A stretch of DNA of 64,000 bases, taken from Streptomyces sp. NBC_01353. Its GTDB lineage: Bacteria; Actinomycetota; Actinomycetes; Streptomycetales; Streptomycetaceae. Shown here piece by piece: positions 34,916 through 42,821 of this stretch (positions are counted from its first letter, which is position 1; each line of letters starts with the position of its first letter). Location: positions 3,286,001-3,350,000 of the forward strand of contig NZ_CP108352.1 in assembly GCF_036237275.1 (NCBI RefSeq), read 5' to 3'. A program made the translations under genes and the position numbers. The notes under the pieces were generated by a model, which saw only the letters and a list, made by a program, of their open reading frames with translations, was not told the DNA's origin and did no database searches.

Positions 34916-35993
34916 AGGCTCCGTACGCACCCGACGCGAGCGCGAGCCCGGCGAGGACGAGGATCCGGTTGCGTACCCGGAGCCGTACGAGCGCCACCGC
35001 GGCCGGCAGCAGCAGACCGAACGCGGGCATCATCAGCCGCGGCCGGGAGCCGAAGTACGCCGCGCCGATGAGCGAGACGACCACGACGGCGATCGTGTAC
35101 ACGAGCAGCGGCAGCGGCTGCTTCTGCCGTACGCAGAGGACCACCAGCCATGCGAGCAGACCGAGCGCCGCGCAGAGCCCGAGGGCGGCGAGCGGCGGCA
35201 GCCCCCAGATGAAGCGGGCGAGCGCGACACCACCGTCGATGGAGTTGCCCCAGGCGGCCTGGACGTCGAAGTAGGCGGTGGGGCTGCCCTCCCGTACCCC
35301 GACGTAGACGATGTACGCGAGCCAGCCCAGGGGGGCGATCAGCACGCCGGCCGCCATGCGGGCGGGCAGCTTGCGTTCGCGGACGACGGTGACGAGCGCG
35401 GTGATTCCGATGGCTGCGATGAGCGCGGCGGCGGTCGGCCGGGTGAGTCCGGCGAGCACGCAGAGCGCACCGGCCAGGATCCAGCGGTCGCGCAGCACGG
35501 CCAGGATCGACCAGGCGGCGAGGGCGGTGAAGAGCGTCTCCGTGTACGCCATCGACTGCACGAACGCGGTCGGGTACACGCCCCAGAGGACGGCGAGGGC
35601 GACTCCGGCCTGCCGGCCCGCCGCATGGCTGCCGACGGCGTAGATCCCCCAGGCGGCGGCGAGCGAGGCGGCCCAGGAGACGAGCAGGCCGGCGGTGGCG
35701 GCGTCGACGGGGAGAACGGTGGACAGGGCCCGTTCGAGGGCCGGGAAGAGGGGGAAGAAGGCGAGGTCGGAGTGGACGCTCCCGTTGGGGAGGGTGACCT
35801 GGTAGCCGTATCCGTTCTCCGCGATGCGGACGTACCAGACGGCGTCCCAGCGACCCGTCAGCCGGTGCAGCCCGTCCTTGCCGGCCACGGCGGCGGCGAC
35901 GGCGAGGACCGCGAGGCCGATGACGCGGGTGGCGGCGTAGCCGCCGAGGGCGGCGGCGAGGGATTCCGGGGGACGGGGTCGATCTGGGGACAT
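34887..35993 (-). CDS. PIG-V-like GT-C mannosyltransferase
   Basis: 368 residues with about ten membrane segments. The first extracytoplasmic loop carries RWDAVWYVRIAENGYGY, the acidic motif of GPI mannosyltransferase V-type and other polyprenyl-mannose-dependent enzymes, with HSDLAFFPLFPALERAL next. It likely transfers a sugar from polyprenyl phosphate to an envelope or secreted acceptor. The acceptor is unknown. The overlap of its 3' end with the DUF192 gene implies no hairpin terminator between them. Confidence 0.83.
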   Translation of the reverse strand: MSPDRPRPPESLAAALGGYAATRVIGLAVLAVAAAVAGKDGLHRLTGRWDAVWYVRIAENGYGYQVTLPNGSVHSDLAFFPLFPALERALSTVLPVDAATAGLLVSWAASLAAAWGIYAVGSHAAGRQAGVALAVLWGVYPTAFVQSMAYTETLFTALAAWSILAVLRDRWILAGALCVLAGLTRPTAAALIAAIGITALVTVVRERKLPARMAAGVLIAPLGWLAYIVYVGVREGSPTAYFDVQAAWGNSIDGGVALARFIWGLPPLAALGLCAALGLLAWLVVLCVRQKQPLPLLVYTIAVVVVSLIGAAYFGSRPRLMMPAFGLLLPAAVALVRLRVRNRILVLAGLALASGAYGAFTLLGSGPP

Positions 35994-36070
35994 GCGCTCG
36001 ATTATGTCGGCAGCACGTGCGGGGGCGGTCGGGAGGACGGCAGGGGAGCCTTACGCCTCCCCTCCCCTCC

Positions 36071-36436
36071 TCATCCCCCGGGCCGAATCCGCCCGAAGCG
36101 CGCGGCCATGACGGGACCGAGCTGGAGGACGATGGCGTGGCCGGGCTCGTCGGGGTAGGGCAGGTCGTTGAGGAACGACGTGACGATGACCTCGTCGATG
36201 CCGAGGACCCCGCGTCCGCTCTGCTCCTCCAGGAAGTCGAGGGTGCGGCGCCAGTCGGCCGTGCCCGGGGTCTCGCCGAGGAACGAGCGCACGGTGTCCT
36301 GGACGACGTCCCAGAAGAACACGTGGGGCAGCACGCCGCCCTGGTTGAAGACGTGGGTGTCGAAGGCGTCCCGGAATTCGGGGATGTGGTTCACGAGGTC
36401 GCTGACCAGTTGCACGCTCGGCGTTGTCGTCGTCAT
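36071..36436 (-). CDS. Small acidic protein of unknown function
   Basis: 121 residues from the ATG at 36436 (GGAG 11 bases before it). It is a soluble, acidic and probably helical/beta protein: LVSDLVNHIPEFRDAFDTHV, then LPHVFFWDVVQDTVRSFLG, TADWRRTLDFLEEQSGRG, and DEVIVTSFLNDLPYPDEPGH. The profile resembles small cytosolic proteins of the DUF7674/immunity kind, but I cannot confirm any family. It is divergent from the DUF559 gene, with 113 bases between starts. Confidence 0.6.
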   Translation of the reverse strand: MTTTTPSVQLVSDLVNHIPEFRDAFDTHVFNQGGVLPHVFFWDVVQDTVRSFLGETPGTADWRRTLDFLEEQSGRGVLGIDEVIVTSFLNDLPYPDEPGHAIVLQLGPVMAARFGRIRPGG

Positions 36437-36549
36437 CTGCAGTCCACTCCGGAGGAGTCCTGGTGCCCGTTTCGACCAGGATGCGGCATGGGGGCGAGGG
36501 TTATCCACAGGGGGTGCGAACTGTCGGGCGTCCGTGGATCGTTGGAGCC

Positions 36550-37485
36550 ATGCACGACTTGGCGAGACTGGCCCGCGGCGGGGTGCTCCTGACCGCCTGG
36601 GCGTACGCGGCGGGCTGGCCAGGGGGCGGCCGGCTGGGGAGGCGACTGCGCCATGGGGGGTGGCAGCGGATCTGTCGGGGCGCGTGGGCGGTCCCGGGGA
36701 AGGAGGTGGATTGGAAGGTCAGGGCGAGGGCGGTCCAACTGCTGCGTCCGGAGCTGGTGTGCAGCCACGGCACGGCGGCGGCGCTGCACCGGGTGGAGGT
36801 CCTGGACGCGACGGGGGAAGTAGGGGACGTACTGGAATTCACAGCGAGCCGAGGGGGTGGCGGTGGATCCGCCCGGACGGACCTGCGGGTCCACAGGACG
36901 GCCGGGCTCACCGAAGGGGACACGTGCGTCCGGGCGGGCCTGCGGGTGACGAGCCCTGCGCGGACGGTCGGCGACCTGATGCGGAGCTGCGGCACCCGCG
37001 AGGGGGCGGTGGTCGCCGCGGACTCGGCGCTGTCGCGCCGTACGGTCCGGGGCATACGCCGCGAGCCGATCGTCCACCACGAGGCCCTGGCGGCCGAACT
37101 GACCGCACGCCGACCGGGCGCACCCCGGGCCCGCCGCTGGCTCCCTTTGACGAACGCGGCCTCGGGCTCCCCGGCGGAGACGATCGCCCGCCTCCACATG
37201 CACGACGCCGGCCTCCACCCGGAATGCCAACCCCTCCTCCACTCCCGCTCGGGCCGCACCCTCCGCCCGGACTTCCTCTTCCGCGAGGCGGGCCTGGCGA
37301 TCGAGATCGAGGGCTACGCCTTCCACGGCACCCGCCAGGCCCACGCCCGCGACATCCGCCGCTTCAACGAGCTCACCAACTGCCCGGCCATCCACAGAGT
37401 CCTCCGCTTCACGGCAACGGACGTCTTCCACCACCCGACCCACGTGATCACAACGATCAGAACGGCGTTGGGGAACTCGGGGTGA
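36550..37485 (+). CDS. AbiEi-like winged helix fused to a DUF559 (Vsr-like) domain
   Basis: 311 residues from the ATG at 36550, chosen because the conserved N-terminal helix (LARLARGGVLLTAWAYAAGW) begins there; the ribosome site is weak and the start uncertain. Residues 1-75 fit the AbiEi-type antitoxin winged helix. Residues 195-300 fit DUF559, a Vsr/restriction endonuclease-like fold, with SPAETIARLHMHDAG, PDFLFREAGLAIEIEG and a final beta sheet. These proteins are common in actinobacteria, often without an AbiEii toxin partner; none is present here. A nuclease or DNA-binding role is plausible. Confidence 0.72.
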   Translation: MHDLARLARGGVLLTAWAYAAGWPGGGRLGRRLRHGGWQRICRGAWAVPGKEVDWKVRARAVQLLRPELVCSHGTAAALHRVEVLDATGEVGDVLEFTASRGGGGGSARTDLRVHRTAGLTEGDTCVRAGLRVTSPARTVGDLMRSCGTREGAVVAADSALSRRTVRGIRREPIVHHEALAAELTARRPGAPRARRWLPLTNAASGSPAETIARLHMHDAGLHPECQPLLHSRSGRTLRPDFLFREAGLAIEIEGYAFHGTRQAHARDIRRFNELTNCPAIHRVLRFTATDVFHHPTHVITTIRTALGNSG

Positions 37486-37773
37486 GGGGACCCACGTTCG
37501 GGCCTACGACGCCTGGAATGGAAGGCCTTGGGCCGACCTCCGGCTCGGCCGCCCGGGTGCGTGACCACGCCGTCCGGACCGAGGGCGGTGCGGCTCTGCT
37601 CAGCGCCTGCGGGCGGGTGAGGGGCCGGGGCGGTGGCTGAAGCGGTGAGCCGGCCGAGGCCAGCGACACGAGTCCCCCGACTCCGCTCGACCGGACCCCA
37701 AGGTGCCGGGGAGCACCCCATTTCTTACGCGTACTCGCGCGCCGGGCAACGTCGACACCCGCGTTGGTGGCCC
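37486..37773. other. Noncoding gap before the Tad locus
   Basis: 288 bases between the DUF559 gene and the convergent OmpA-domain gene. There is a weak 6-bp hairpin at about 37529-37550. I see no gene, strong terminator, tRNA or repeat. Confidence 0.5.
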
Positions 37774-38373
37774 TCAGCCGCCCGTCGTCCGGGGGAAGGA
37801 GATCTCCACGCGGCGGTTCTTGGTACGGCCCTCCTCCGTGCTGTTGTCGGCGATGGGGTAGTCCTCGCTGTACCCGCGGATGTCGAACGTCTTCCCCGGG
37901 TCGAGGTTCTTGGCCAGCTCCTGCTGCACGGCGTCCGCGCGCTGCTTGGAGAGTGTGAGGCCGTGCTCGTACGTGCCGAGGTTGTCGGTGAAGCCGAAGA
38001 CGCGGACCTTGTTGGAGTCCTGCTTGTTGATCTCCACGGCGATGGCGGCGATCCGGGCGGTCGCGGCGGGGCTGAGCTTGGCGCTGTCCTTACCGAAGAG
38101 CACCTCGGCCTGGAGGGCGAAGGTGACATCGACGTTGGTGTCCTCGCGGCGCTGCTCGCCGCCTTCCTCTTCGACGACCTGCTTGATGTCGAGGATCTTC
38201 GCGGCGGCGAGGGTGGCGCCGTCGGGAAGCATGAGCTCGGGCGAGTTCGCGTCGATCGCGGGGGGCGGGGAGCCGCTGGAGGTGGAGTTGGGGGGATCGT
38301 CGGCGAGGGCGGGGGTGGCGGTGGCGAGGAGGAGGACTGTGGTGAGGGCGGCGATGCGGCTTGATGTCGTCAT
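37774..38373 (-). CDS. OmpA-family C-terminal domain protein (secreted)
   Basis: 199 residues. The signal peptide (about 1-24, ending ALADD) and a Pro/Ser linker are followed by an OmpA/MotB peptidoglycan-binding domain (about 80-195): VLFGKDSAKLSPAATARIAAI, VFGFTDNLGTYEHGLTLSKQRAD, then RGYSEDYPIADNSTEEGRTKNRRVEI. These are the residues that bind diaminopimelate in the cell wall. Streptomyces has no outer membrane, so it is a wall anchor, plausibly for the Tad pilus encoded just upstream. It is the last gene of that cluster. Confidence 0.9.
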   Translation of the reverse strand: MTTSSRIAALTTVLLLATATPALADDPPNSTSSGSPPPAIDANSPELMLPDGATLAAAKILDIKQVVEEEGGEQRREDTNVDVTFALQAEVLFGKDSAKLSPAATARIAAIAVEINKQDSNKVRVFGFTDNLGTYEHGLTLSKQRADAVQQELAKNLDPGKTFDIRGYSEDYPIADNSTEEGRTKNRRVEISFPRTTGG

Positions 38374-38380
38374 GGCTGCC

Positions 38381-38959
38381 TCAGGAGAGTTTGATGGTGC
38401 CGGGGCGGAAGGTGGGCAGCTGGACAGTCACCTCGGCCGTGTTGGCCGGAGGAGCGGGGAACTGCATGAAGACGTTCGTGGAGCGGCCCGCTCCGAGGTT
38501 CGACAGGCCGGTCGTGGTCAGCGGTCGGCCGTCTGTGTCCCGCAGGACGTAGTACCGCTTCTTCCCCATCGAGTCGACCAGGGTCGCACCACCCAGCGAA
38601 GTGCCGTGCTTGACGATCTCCGTCTCGTCACCCGCGAGCTGGGCCGGAATGATCCGAGTCGCGTCAGAGGTGTTGGCCAGCTTTCCACTGATGGTCAGAA
38701 ACCCTCCGACGTCACGCTTCGCCGACTCGACAGTGAACTCGAGCCCTTCCTGCCCCTTGAGGACGGCCAGGACTTCGGTGGGCTCCTCGGTCTGAACCCC
38801 CTTGCCGGCTTCAGGCGCCTTCGAGGACTGAGACGCGGAAGGCTTGGCCTGCGAAGGCTCGTCCTCACTGCCGCAGCCACCGACGCCAAGGGCCAGTCCG
38901 GCCGCGATGACGATCGCGACCATCCCTCTACGCGGCTTCGTCGCGCACCGAACGCTCAT
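38381..38959 (-). CDS. Lipoprotein of the Tad locus, unknown function
   Basis: 192 residues. The lipobox GVGGC is at about 25-29, giving lipid attachment to the membrane outside. A low-complexity Ser/Pro/Glu linker (30-60) leads to a beta-rich domain: GLEFTVESAKRDVGGFLTISG, then GKLANTSDATRIIPAQLAG and AEVTVQLPTF. It sits 7 bases before the OmpA-domain gene and 21 bases after the TadG-like gene, so it is probably part of the pilus export or anchoring apparatus. I recognise no named family. Confidence 0.75.
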   Translation of the reverse strand: MSVRCATKPRRGMVAIVIAAGLALGVGGCGSEDEPSQAKPSASQSSKAPEAGKGVQTEEPTEVLAVLKGQEGLEFTVESAKRDVGGFLTISGKLANTSDATRIIPAQLAGDETEIVKHGTSLGGATLVDSMGKKRYYVLRDTDGRPLTTTGLSNLGAGRSTNVFMQFPAPPANTAEVTVQLPTFRPGTIKLS

Positions 38960-38980
38960 GAGTCGGAATTCCTCTGCTTC

Positions 38981-39634
38981 TCATTCAGCCAGTCGGACAG
39001 TGAACAGATCGGCAACATCCGGAAGGCTCGGCCGGTCCGGCTCGATATCCCAGGCCTCACCGTCGCACGAAAGACCGAGGATCGGCTTGGGCTTCTCTTC
39101 CTCGGCCTCACCAGGGTCCGGTTCAGCCGGCCCCGTCGATGTGGGCTCCGGCTCGGGAGCGTCGAACGTGCAGCGCGGTTCGATGACGGCTGTCGCCGAC
39201 GCGAATGCATGCTGCTCATCTGTACCCGGGATCACCGATCCCCCGACGGTGTTCAGCGTGCGGACGTCCACACGGAATCCCTCTTCACCAAGGGGTAGAC
39301 GACGACAGCCTTCACCCCAGAGTTCCGCGTGATTCTTCGCCGCGAACGAAGCCGCCCGCTGGCACGCGGCAAGCTCGCCATAGTCTTGCCCCGTAAGGAA
39401 TTCATCCCATCGCGCGGGATCGAGGATGACCTTCAGCCATCCATCCCTGAGTTGCTGTCGTGCGTCCTGTGCCGCAGCCAGCGCGGCGGCATCAGCCGCC
39501 GTTTGGGCTCCGTTCCGGGTCGCGGCGGCTTGTCCCACCGCGAAATAGGCGAATGCGAGGAGGAGCAGGCCTGCCACCACCGTGATGTAGACGGGAAAGG
39601 CCTGCCCACGGTCGTCGGGGTGACGACCAGTCAC
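38981..39634 (-). CDS. TadG/TadE-like pilus assembly protein
   Basis: 217 residues from the GTG at 39634. The N-terminus DDRGQAFPVYITVVAGLLLLAF is a type IV-like leader and membrane helix, followed by RNGAQTAADAAALAAAQDA, the alpha-helix typical of TadG-like and TadE-like proteins. The C-terminal 120 residues are acidic with three cysteines in C-xx-spaced loops. It overlaps flp by 4 bases (GTGA), so the two are made together. It probably helps anchor or nucleate the pilus. Confidence 0.85.
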   Translation of the reverse strand: MTGRHPDDRGQAFPVYITVVAGLLLLAFAYFAVGQAAATRNGAQTAADAAALAAAQDARQQLRDGWLKVILDPARWDEFLTGQDYGELAACQRAASFAAKNHAELWGEGCRRLPLGEEGFRVDVRTLNTVGGSVIPGTDEQHAFASATAVIEPRCTFDAPEPEPTSTGPAEPDPGEAEEEKPKPILGLSCDGEAWDIEPDRPSLPDVADLFTVRLAE

Positions 39635-39858
39635 TCGCCTCCGCCACCGCCGGTGAGGCTGGCGATCTTCGTGCTGATCGCGTTCTTGATGTCCTGGCCA
39701 ATGCTCGTGCCCGAGATCGCGATCACGATCGCCACCACCACCACAATGATCCCCAGGTACTCGACCGCCGTCTGCCCCCGGTCCCCCGACCTCTCGCGGA
39801 CCCAGCCGCCGAAGCGCACCTTTGCCTTCGTCACGGCCCTCAGCATGACGTCGCTCAT
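39631..39858 (-). CDS. flp: Flp-type major prepilin
   Basis: 75 residues. The pilin segment GDRGQTAVEYLGIIVVVVAI has the prepilin cleavage site between Gly28 and Gln29, with Glu33 at the +5 position of the mature protein that class III prepilins use for assembly. The short mature pilin ends with a Gly-rich tail. The ATG at 39858 has GGAGGGG six bases upstream, the best ribosome site in the locus, as expected for the major subunit. It overlaps the TadG-like gene. Confidence 0.9.
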   Translation of the reverse strand: MSDVMLRAVTKAKVRFGGWVRERSGDRGQTAVEYLGIIVVVVAIVIAISGTSIGQDIKNAISTKIASLTGGGGGE

Positions 39859-39972
39859 CGTGGTCCCCTCCGGATTCGAACGTCCCCGTGCCGATGCCGA
39901 TCTCGGCCCGCGCACGGTACGCCCCCACCCCCTCCTCCCCACAGGGCCCGTAGGCCCAAACCCGGGCCCAAT

Positions 39973-40698
39973 TCACGAGGTCCTCCCCGCGCCGGGCGTG
40001 CCCCGAACCCCCCGCGTGCCCAGCCACGCCGCTATCGCCTCGCTGCGGCTCCTCGCGTGGAGTTTGGCGAAGATGCGGTTGATGTGGTTCTTGACCGTCT
40101 TCTCGCTGATGAAGCAGGTGTCGGCGATCTGTCGATTGCTGAGGCCCGACGCGATCAGGTCCATCACCTCCCCCTCCCTCACGCTCAGTCCATACCGTGC
40201 CACATTCGGTTGCAGCTGCGAAGGCCTTTCGCTGGATCTCAATGAAGTCGAGACAGTTGGCCGTGCCCCACCGTGTGCAGTCGCACCCCTCACCATCCCC
40301 AGTACCGCGCTCGCCGCCGTCGGGGTGAAGTGGGCCCGGCCGGCCGAGACATCGTGGACCGCCGTCCGTAGTTCCTCCGGGGTGAACTCTCCGTGGACCA
40401 GGTAGCCGCCCGCGCCCAGCCTCAGCGCCTCCCGGACGATCTCGCTCTCCCCGCTGTACGTCAGCATCAGCACCGGCGCCAGGCGGACCAGGTGCGGGAG
40501 GGCCGTCAAGCCATCGATCACCGGCATGCGGACGTCCAGCAGGACCACGTCCGGGCGGTGGTACTCCGTCAGGTTCACCGCCGTGCGGCCGTCGGGGGCC
40601 TCCGCGACGACCCGGAGGGCCGCGTCCGTGTTCAGCAGGGTCCGCAGGCCCGCCCGTACCACCGGGTTGTCGTCCGCCACGAGCACCGTGACCGTCAT
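39973..40698 (-). CDS. NarL/LuxR-family response regulator of the Tad locus
   Basis: 241 residues. The receiver domain (1-120) has the acidic pocket Asp9-Asp10 and phosphoacceptor Asp55 in VVLLDVRMP, plus the Thr in VLMLTYSGES. A linker with Ser/Thr follows, then a LuxR-type HTH (about 175-235): LSVREGEVMDLIASGLSNRQIADT and EKTVKNHINRIFAKLHARS. It overlaps its kinase gene by 4 bases (ATGA). Encoded between TadC and Flp, it probably regulates pilus genes. Confidence 0.9.
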   Translation of the reverse strand: MTVTVLVADDNPVVRAGLRTLLNTDAALRVVAEAPDGRTAVNLTEYHRPDVVLLDVRMPVIDGLTALPHLVRLAPVLMLTYSGESEIVREALRLGAGGYLVHGEFTPEELRTAVHDVSAGRAHFTPTAASAVLGMVRGATAHGGARPTVSTSLRSSERPSQLQPNVARYGLSVREGEVMDLIASGLSNRQIADTCFISEKTVKNHINRIFAKLHARSRSEAIAAWLGTRGVRGTPGAGRTS

Positions 40699-41927
40699 CG
40701 CGCGACCCCCTCGACCGGGAGTTCCAGGCGGACCTCCGTGCCGCGCACCACGCTTCCCCGGCCGATCCTGATGCGTGCCCCCACCCCCGCCGCCCTCTCC
40801 ACCATGCCGACCAGGCCGAAGTGCCCCGTCCTGCGCAGGTCGTCCAGGGTCGTGCCCGGGGGCAGGCCGCGGCCGTCGTCGCACACGCTGATGCGGAGCA
40901 GGCCCGCGACGACACCGGCCGAGACGTCCACCCGTGTCGGCGCCGCGTGGCGGCCCGCGTTCTCCATCGCCTCCGAGGCGATGGTCAGCAGCTGCCGTGC
41001 CACCGCGTACGGAACCGGGGGTACCGATCCCGGGCCGACCCCGTTGTAGTGGGTCTCGATGCCCGAGCGGTGGGCGAAGTCCCGTACCCGCACGGCCAGT
41101 TCTGAGGAGAGGTCGACCTCCTCCGCTCCGTACGACTGTCTCCGCAGGTCCGCCAGCAGCTCGCGCGACTCCGCCGCAGCCCTCCGCGCCGAGCGGGCCA
41201 CGACCAGCGCCTGCTGTCGCGGATCCGCCGACTCCGCCAGGCCGTCCGCCGCCAGCGCCAGGCCGTGCAGGGTCTTGGCCACCGAGTCGTGCATGTCGCG
41301 GGCGAGCCTGGCCCGTTCCTCCTCCACCGCCTGGGCGGCGGCCAGGCGGGTGCGGGCCTCCGTGAGGGCTCGGGTCGCGGCGCCGAAGCGGAGCAGCAGG
41401 TTGCGGAGGGTGACGCCCAGCGCGCCCGTGATCACGCACAGGCCGGGGAGCAGCGCGGCATCCCCCAAGTCCCCCACACCGCCCGCATCGCCCACCTCCG
41501 CGGCATGGATCGCCAGCAGGATCAGCGACTGGAGGCAGGCGAAGAAGGCGGCACCACGCCAGCTGTAGGCGAGTCCCGCGAGCAGCGGGGTGCAGACACT
41601 GACGTATCCGAGCGTGCTCTGCGGGCCCGCGGTGACCAGGAGCAGCGAGCCGAAGAGGGTGTCGGCGGCGAGCAGCGCGGGGTGCCGGAGCAGCAGCGGG
41701 CCGAACCGTTCCCAGTCCCGGAACATCACGTACGAGCCCATGAAGGTGACAAGGACCGCCGCGCCCACCAGCCAGGCCGCCACACCCGGTGCCGCTCCCG
41801 TCAGGGCCGTCGGGCTCGCCAGGGCGATCATCGCCAGCCGGAAGCCGAAGACCTGGCGGCACATCGCCTGGAGGGCGTTCACCTCGATCGAGACCGACAC
41901 GGCCACGGGTACCGACACGGCCCTCAC
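40695..41927 (-). CDS. HisKA_3 sensor histidine kinase of the Tad locus
   Basis: 410 residues. Five or six N-terminal membrane segments (about 30-180) with short loops form the input part. Dimerisation and the phospho-acceptor His213 are in LARDMHDSVAKTLHGLALA. The HATPase core has SEAMENAGRHAAPT (N box), CDDGRGLPPG (G1) and GHFGLVGMVERAAG (G2). The GTG at 41927 overlaps the TadC stop codon by 4 bases, so kinase output is tied translationally to TadC. The signal is unknown; the membrane part suggests an envelope or lipid cue. Confidence 0.9.
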   Translation of the reverse strand: MRAVSVPVAVSVSIEVNALQAMCRQVFGFRLAMIALASPTALTGAAPGVAAWLVGAAVLVTFMGSYVMFRDWERFGPLLLRHPALLAADTLFGSLLLVTAGPQSTLGYVSVCTPLLAGLAYSWRGAAFFACLQSLILLAIHAAEVGDAGGVGDLGDAALLPGLCVITGALGVTLRNLLLRFGAATRALTEARTRLAAAQAVEEERARLARDMHDSVAKTLHGLALAADGLAESADPRQQALVVARSARRAAAESRELLADLRRQSYGAEEVDLSSELAVRVRDFAHRSGIETHYNGVGPGSVPPVPYAVARQLLTIASEAMENAGRHAAPTRVDVSAGVVAGLLRISVCDDGRGLPPGTTLDDLRRTGHFGLVGMVERAAGVGARIRIGRGSVVRGTEVRLELPVEGVAR

Positions 41928-42811
41928 TCCCCCGTGATCGAGCCGAAGTTCGTGCCCGTTCCCAGGAACAGCCCCGCGCCCAGCAGGATCATCGTCGCCG
42001 GGACCATCAGCGTCGTGATCACCATCGTCGCTTTGGGGACCGCCTTCGCCGCCTTCCGTCGGGCGTTCTGGGCGTCCGTCCGCCGCATGTCGTTGGCGAT
42101 CTGGATGAGCGTGTCGACGATCGGCGCGCCGAGCTCCTCGCCCTGCTGGAGTGCGGTGACGAACTGGGCGACCTGTTCGGAGTCGTTACGGCGCCGCAGC
42201 TCGTCGAAGGCCTGCCGGCGGCTGACGCCCATGTCCATCTGGCGCAGGGTGATCCGGAGTTCGTCCGCCCAGGGGCCTTCGTACTTGTCGGCCACGCGGT
42301 CGAGCGCCTGCCGGAATCCGAGCCCGGCCGACACGACCACCGCCAGTACGTCGAGGAAGTCCGGCAACGTCCGCTCGATCTGGTCCTTGCGGATGCGGAT
42401 CGCGGACCAGATGCCGACCTCGGTCCAGAAGGCGCCGAAGGCGAAGAGCAGGAGGGCGACCAGTACGTCGCCGTTGGAGAGCATCACCAGGCCGCCCAGG
42501 CCGCCCAGGAATCCGTAGACCGCGCGCCGGGCTCCGTACCTGTCTATGGTCAGGCCGCCGGGGTTGCCCGCCAGGTCGATCCTGCGGCGTACGACGTTGA
42601 CCCGCTTCGGGCCCATCGCGCGCAGCACGGCGGCCGAGTAGCGCATCCCCAGCCGGTCCACGACGGAGTCGACGGCTCCCGTACGGGTGGAGCCGACCTC
42701 CAGGGCGAGCTGGAGGTCGCCGGGTAGTTTGGCGTCCGCGCGGTAGAGGCGGATGCCGTAGAAGATCCCGGCGACCGAGAGGCCGGCGGCCAGGGCGAGA
42801 AGAAGGTCCAC
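41924..42811 (-). CDS. tadC: TadC, type II secretion F-domain protein
   Basis: 295 residues, GTG start. It has the T2SSF/GspF fold: membrane segments at about 3-20, 85-110, 245-290, and the conserved cytosolic phrase DFLDVLAVVVSAGLGFRQALDRV with FVTALQQGEELGAPIVDTL. It forms the inner-membrane platform of the Flp pilus with TadB. It sits 10 bases after tadB and overlaps the kinase gene by 4 bases (GTGA). Confidence 0.9.
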   Translation of the reverse strand: MDLLLALAAGLSVAGIFYGIRLYRADAKLPGDLQLALEVGSTRTGAVDSVVDRLGMRYSAAVLRAMGPKRVNVVRRRIDLAGNPGGLTIDRYGARRAVYGFLGGLGGLVMLSNGDVLVALLLFAFGAFWTEVGIWSAIRIRKDQIERTLPDFLDVLAVVVSAGLGFRQALDRVADKYEGPWADELRITLRQMDMGVSRRQAFDELRRRNDSEQVAQFVTALQQGEELGAPIVDTLIQIANDMRRTDAQNARRKAAKAVPKATMVITTLMVPATMILLGAGLFLGTGTNFGSITGE

Positions 42812-42821
42812 GTCCAGCCCC

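Noticed and set aside
36550-37485. Complete AbiE toxin-antitoxin system
   Set aside because: Only an AbiEi-like domain is present; no AbiEii nucleotidyltransferase is in the neighbourhood.
37640-37740. Possible tRNA in the gap before the OmpA gene
   Set aside because: Stretches look tRNA-like by composition, but there is no T-arm GGTTCGA consensus, no full cloverleaf and no CCA-proximal stem.
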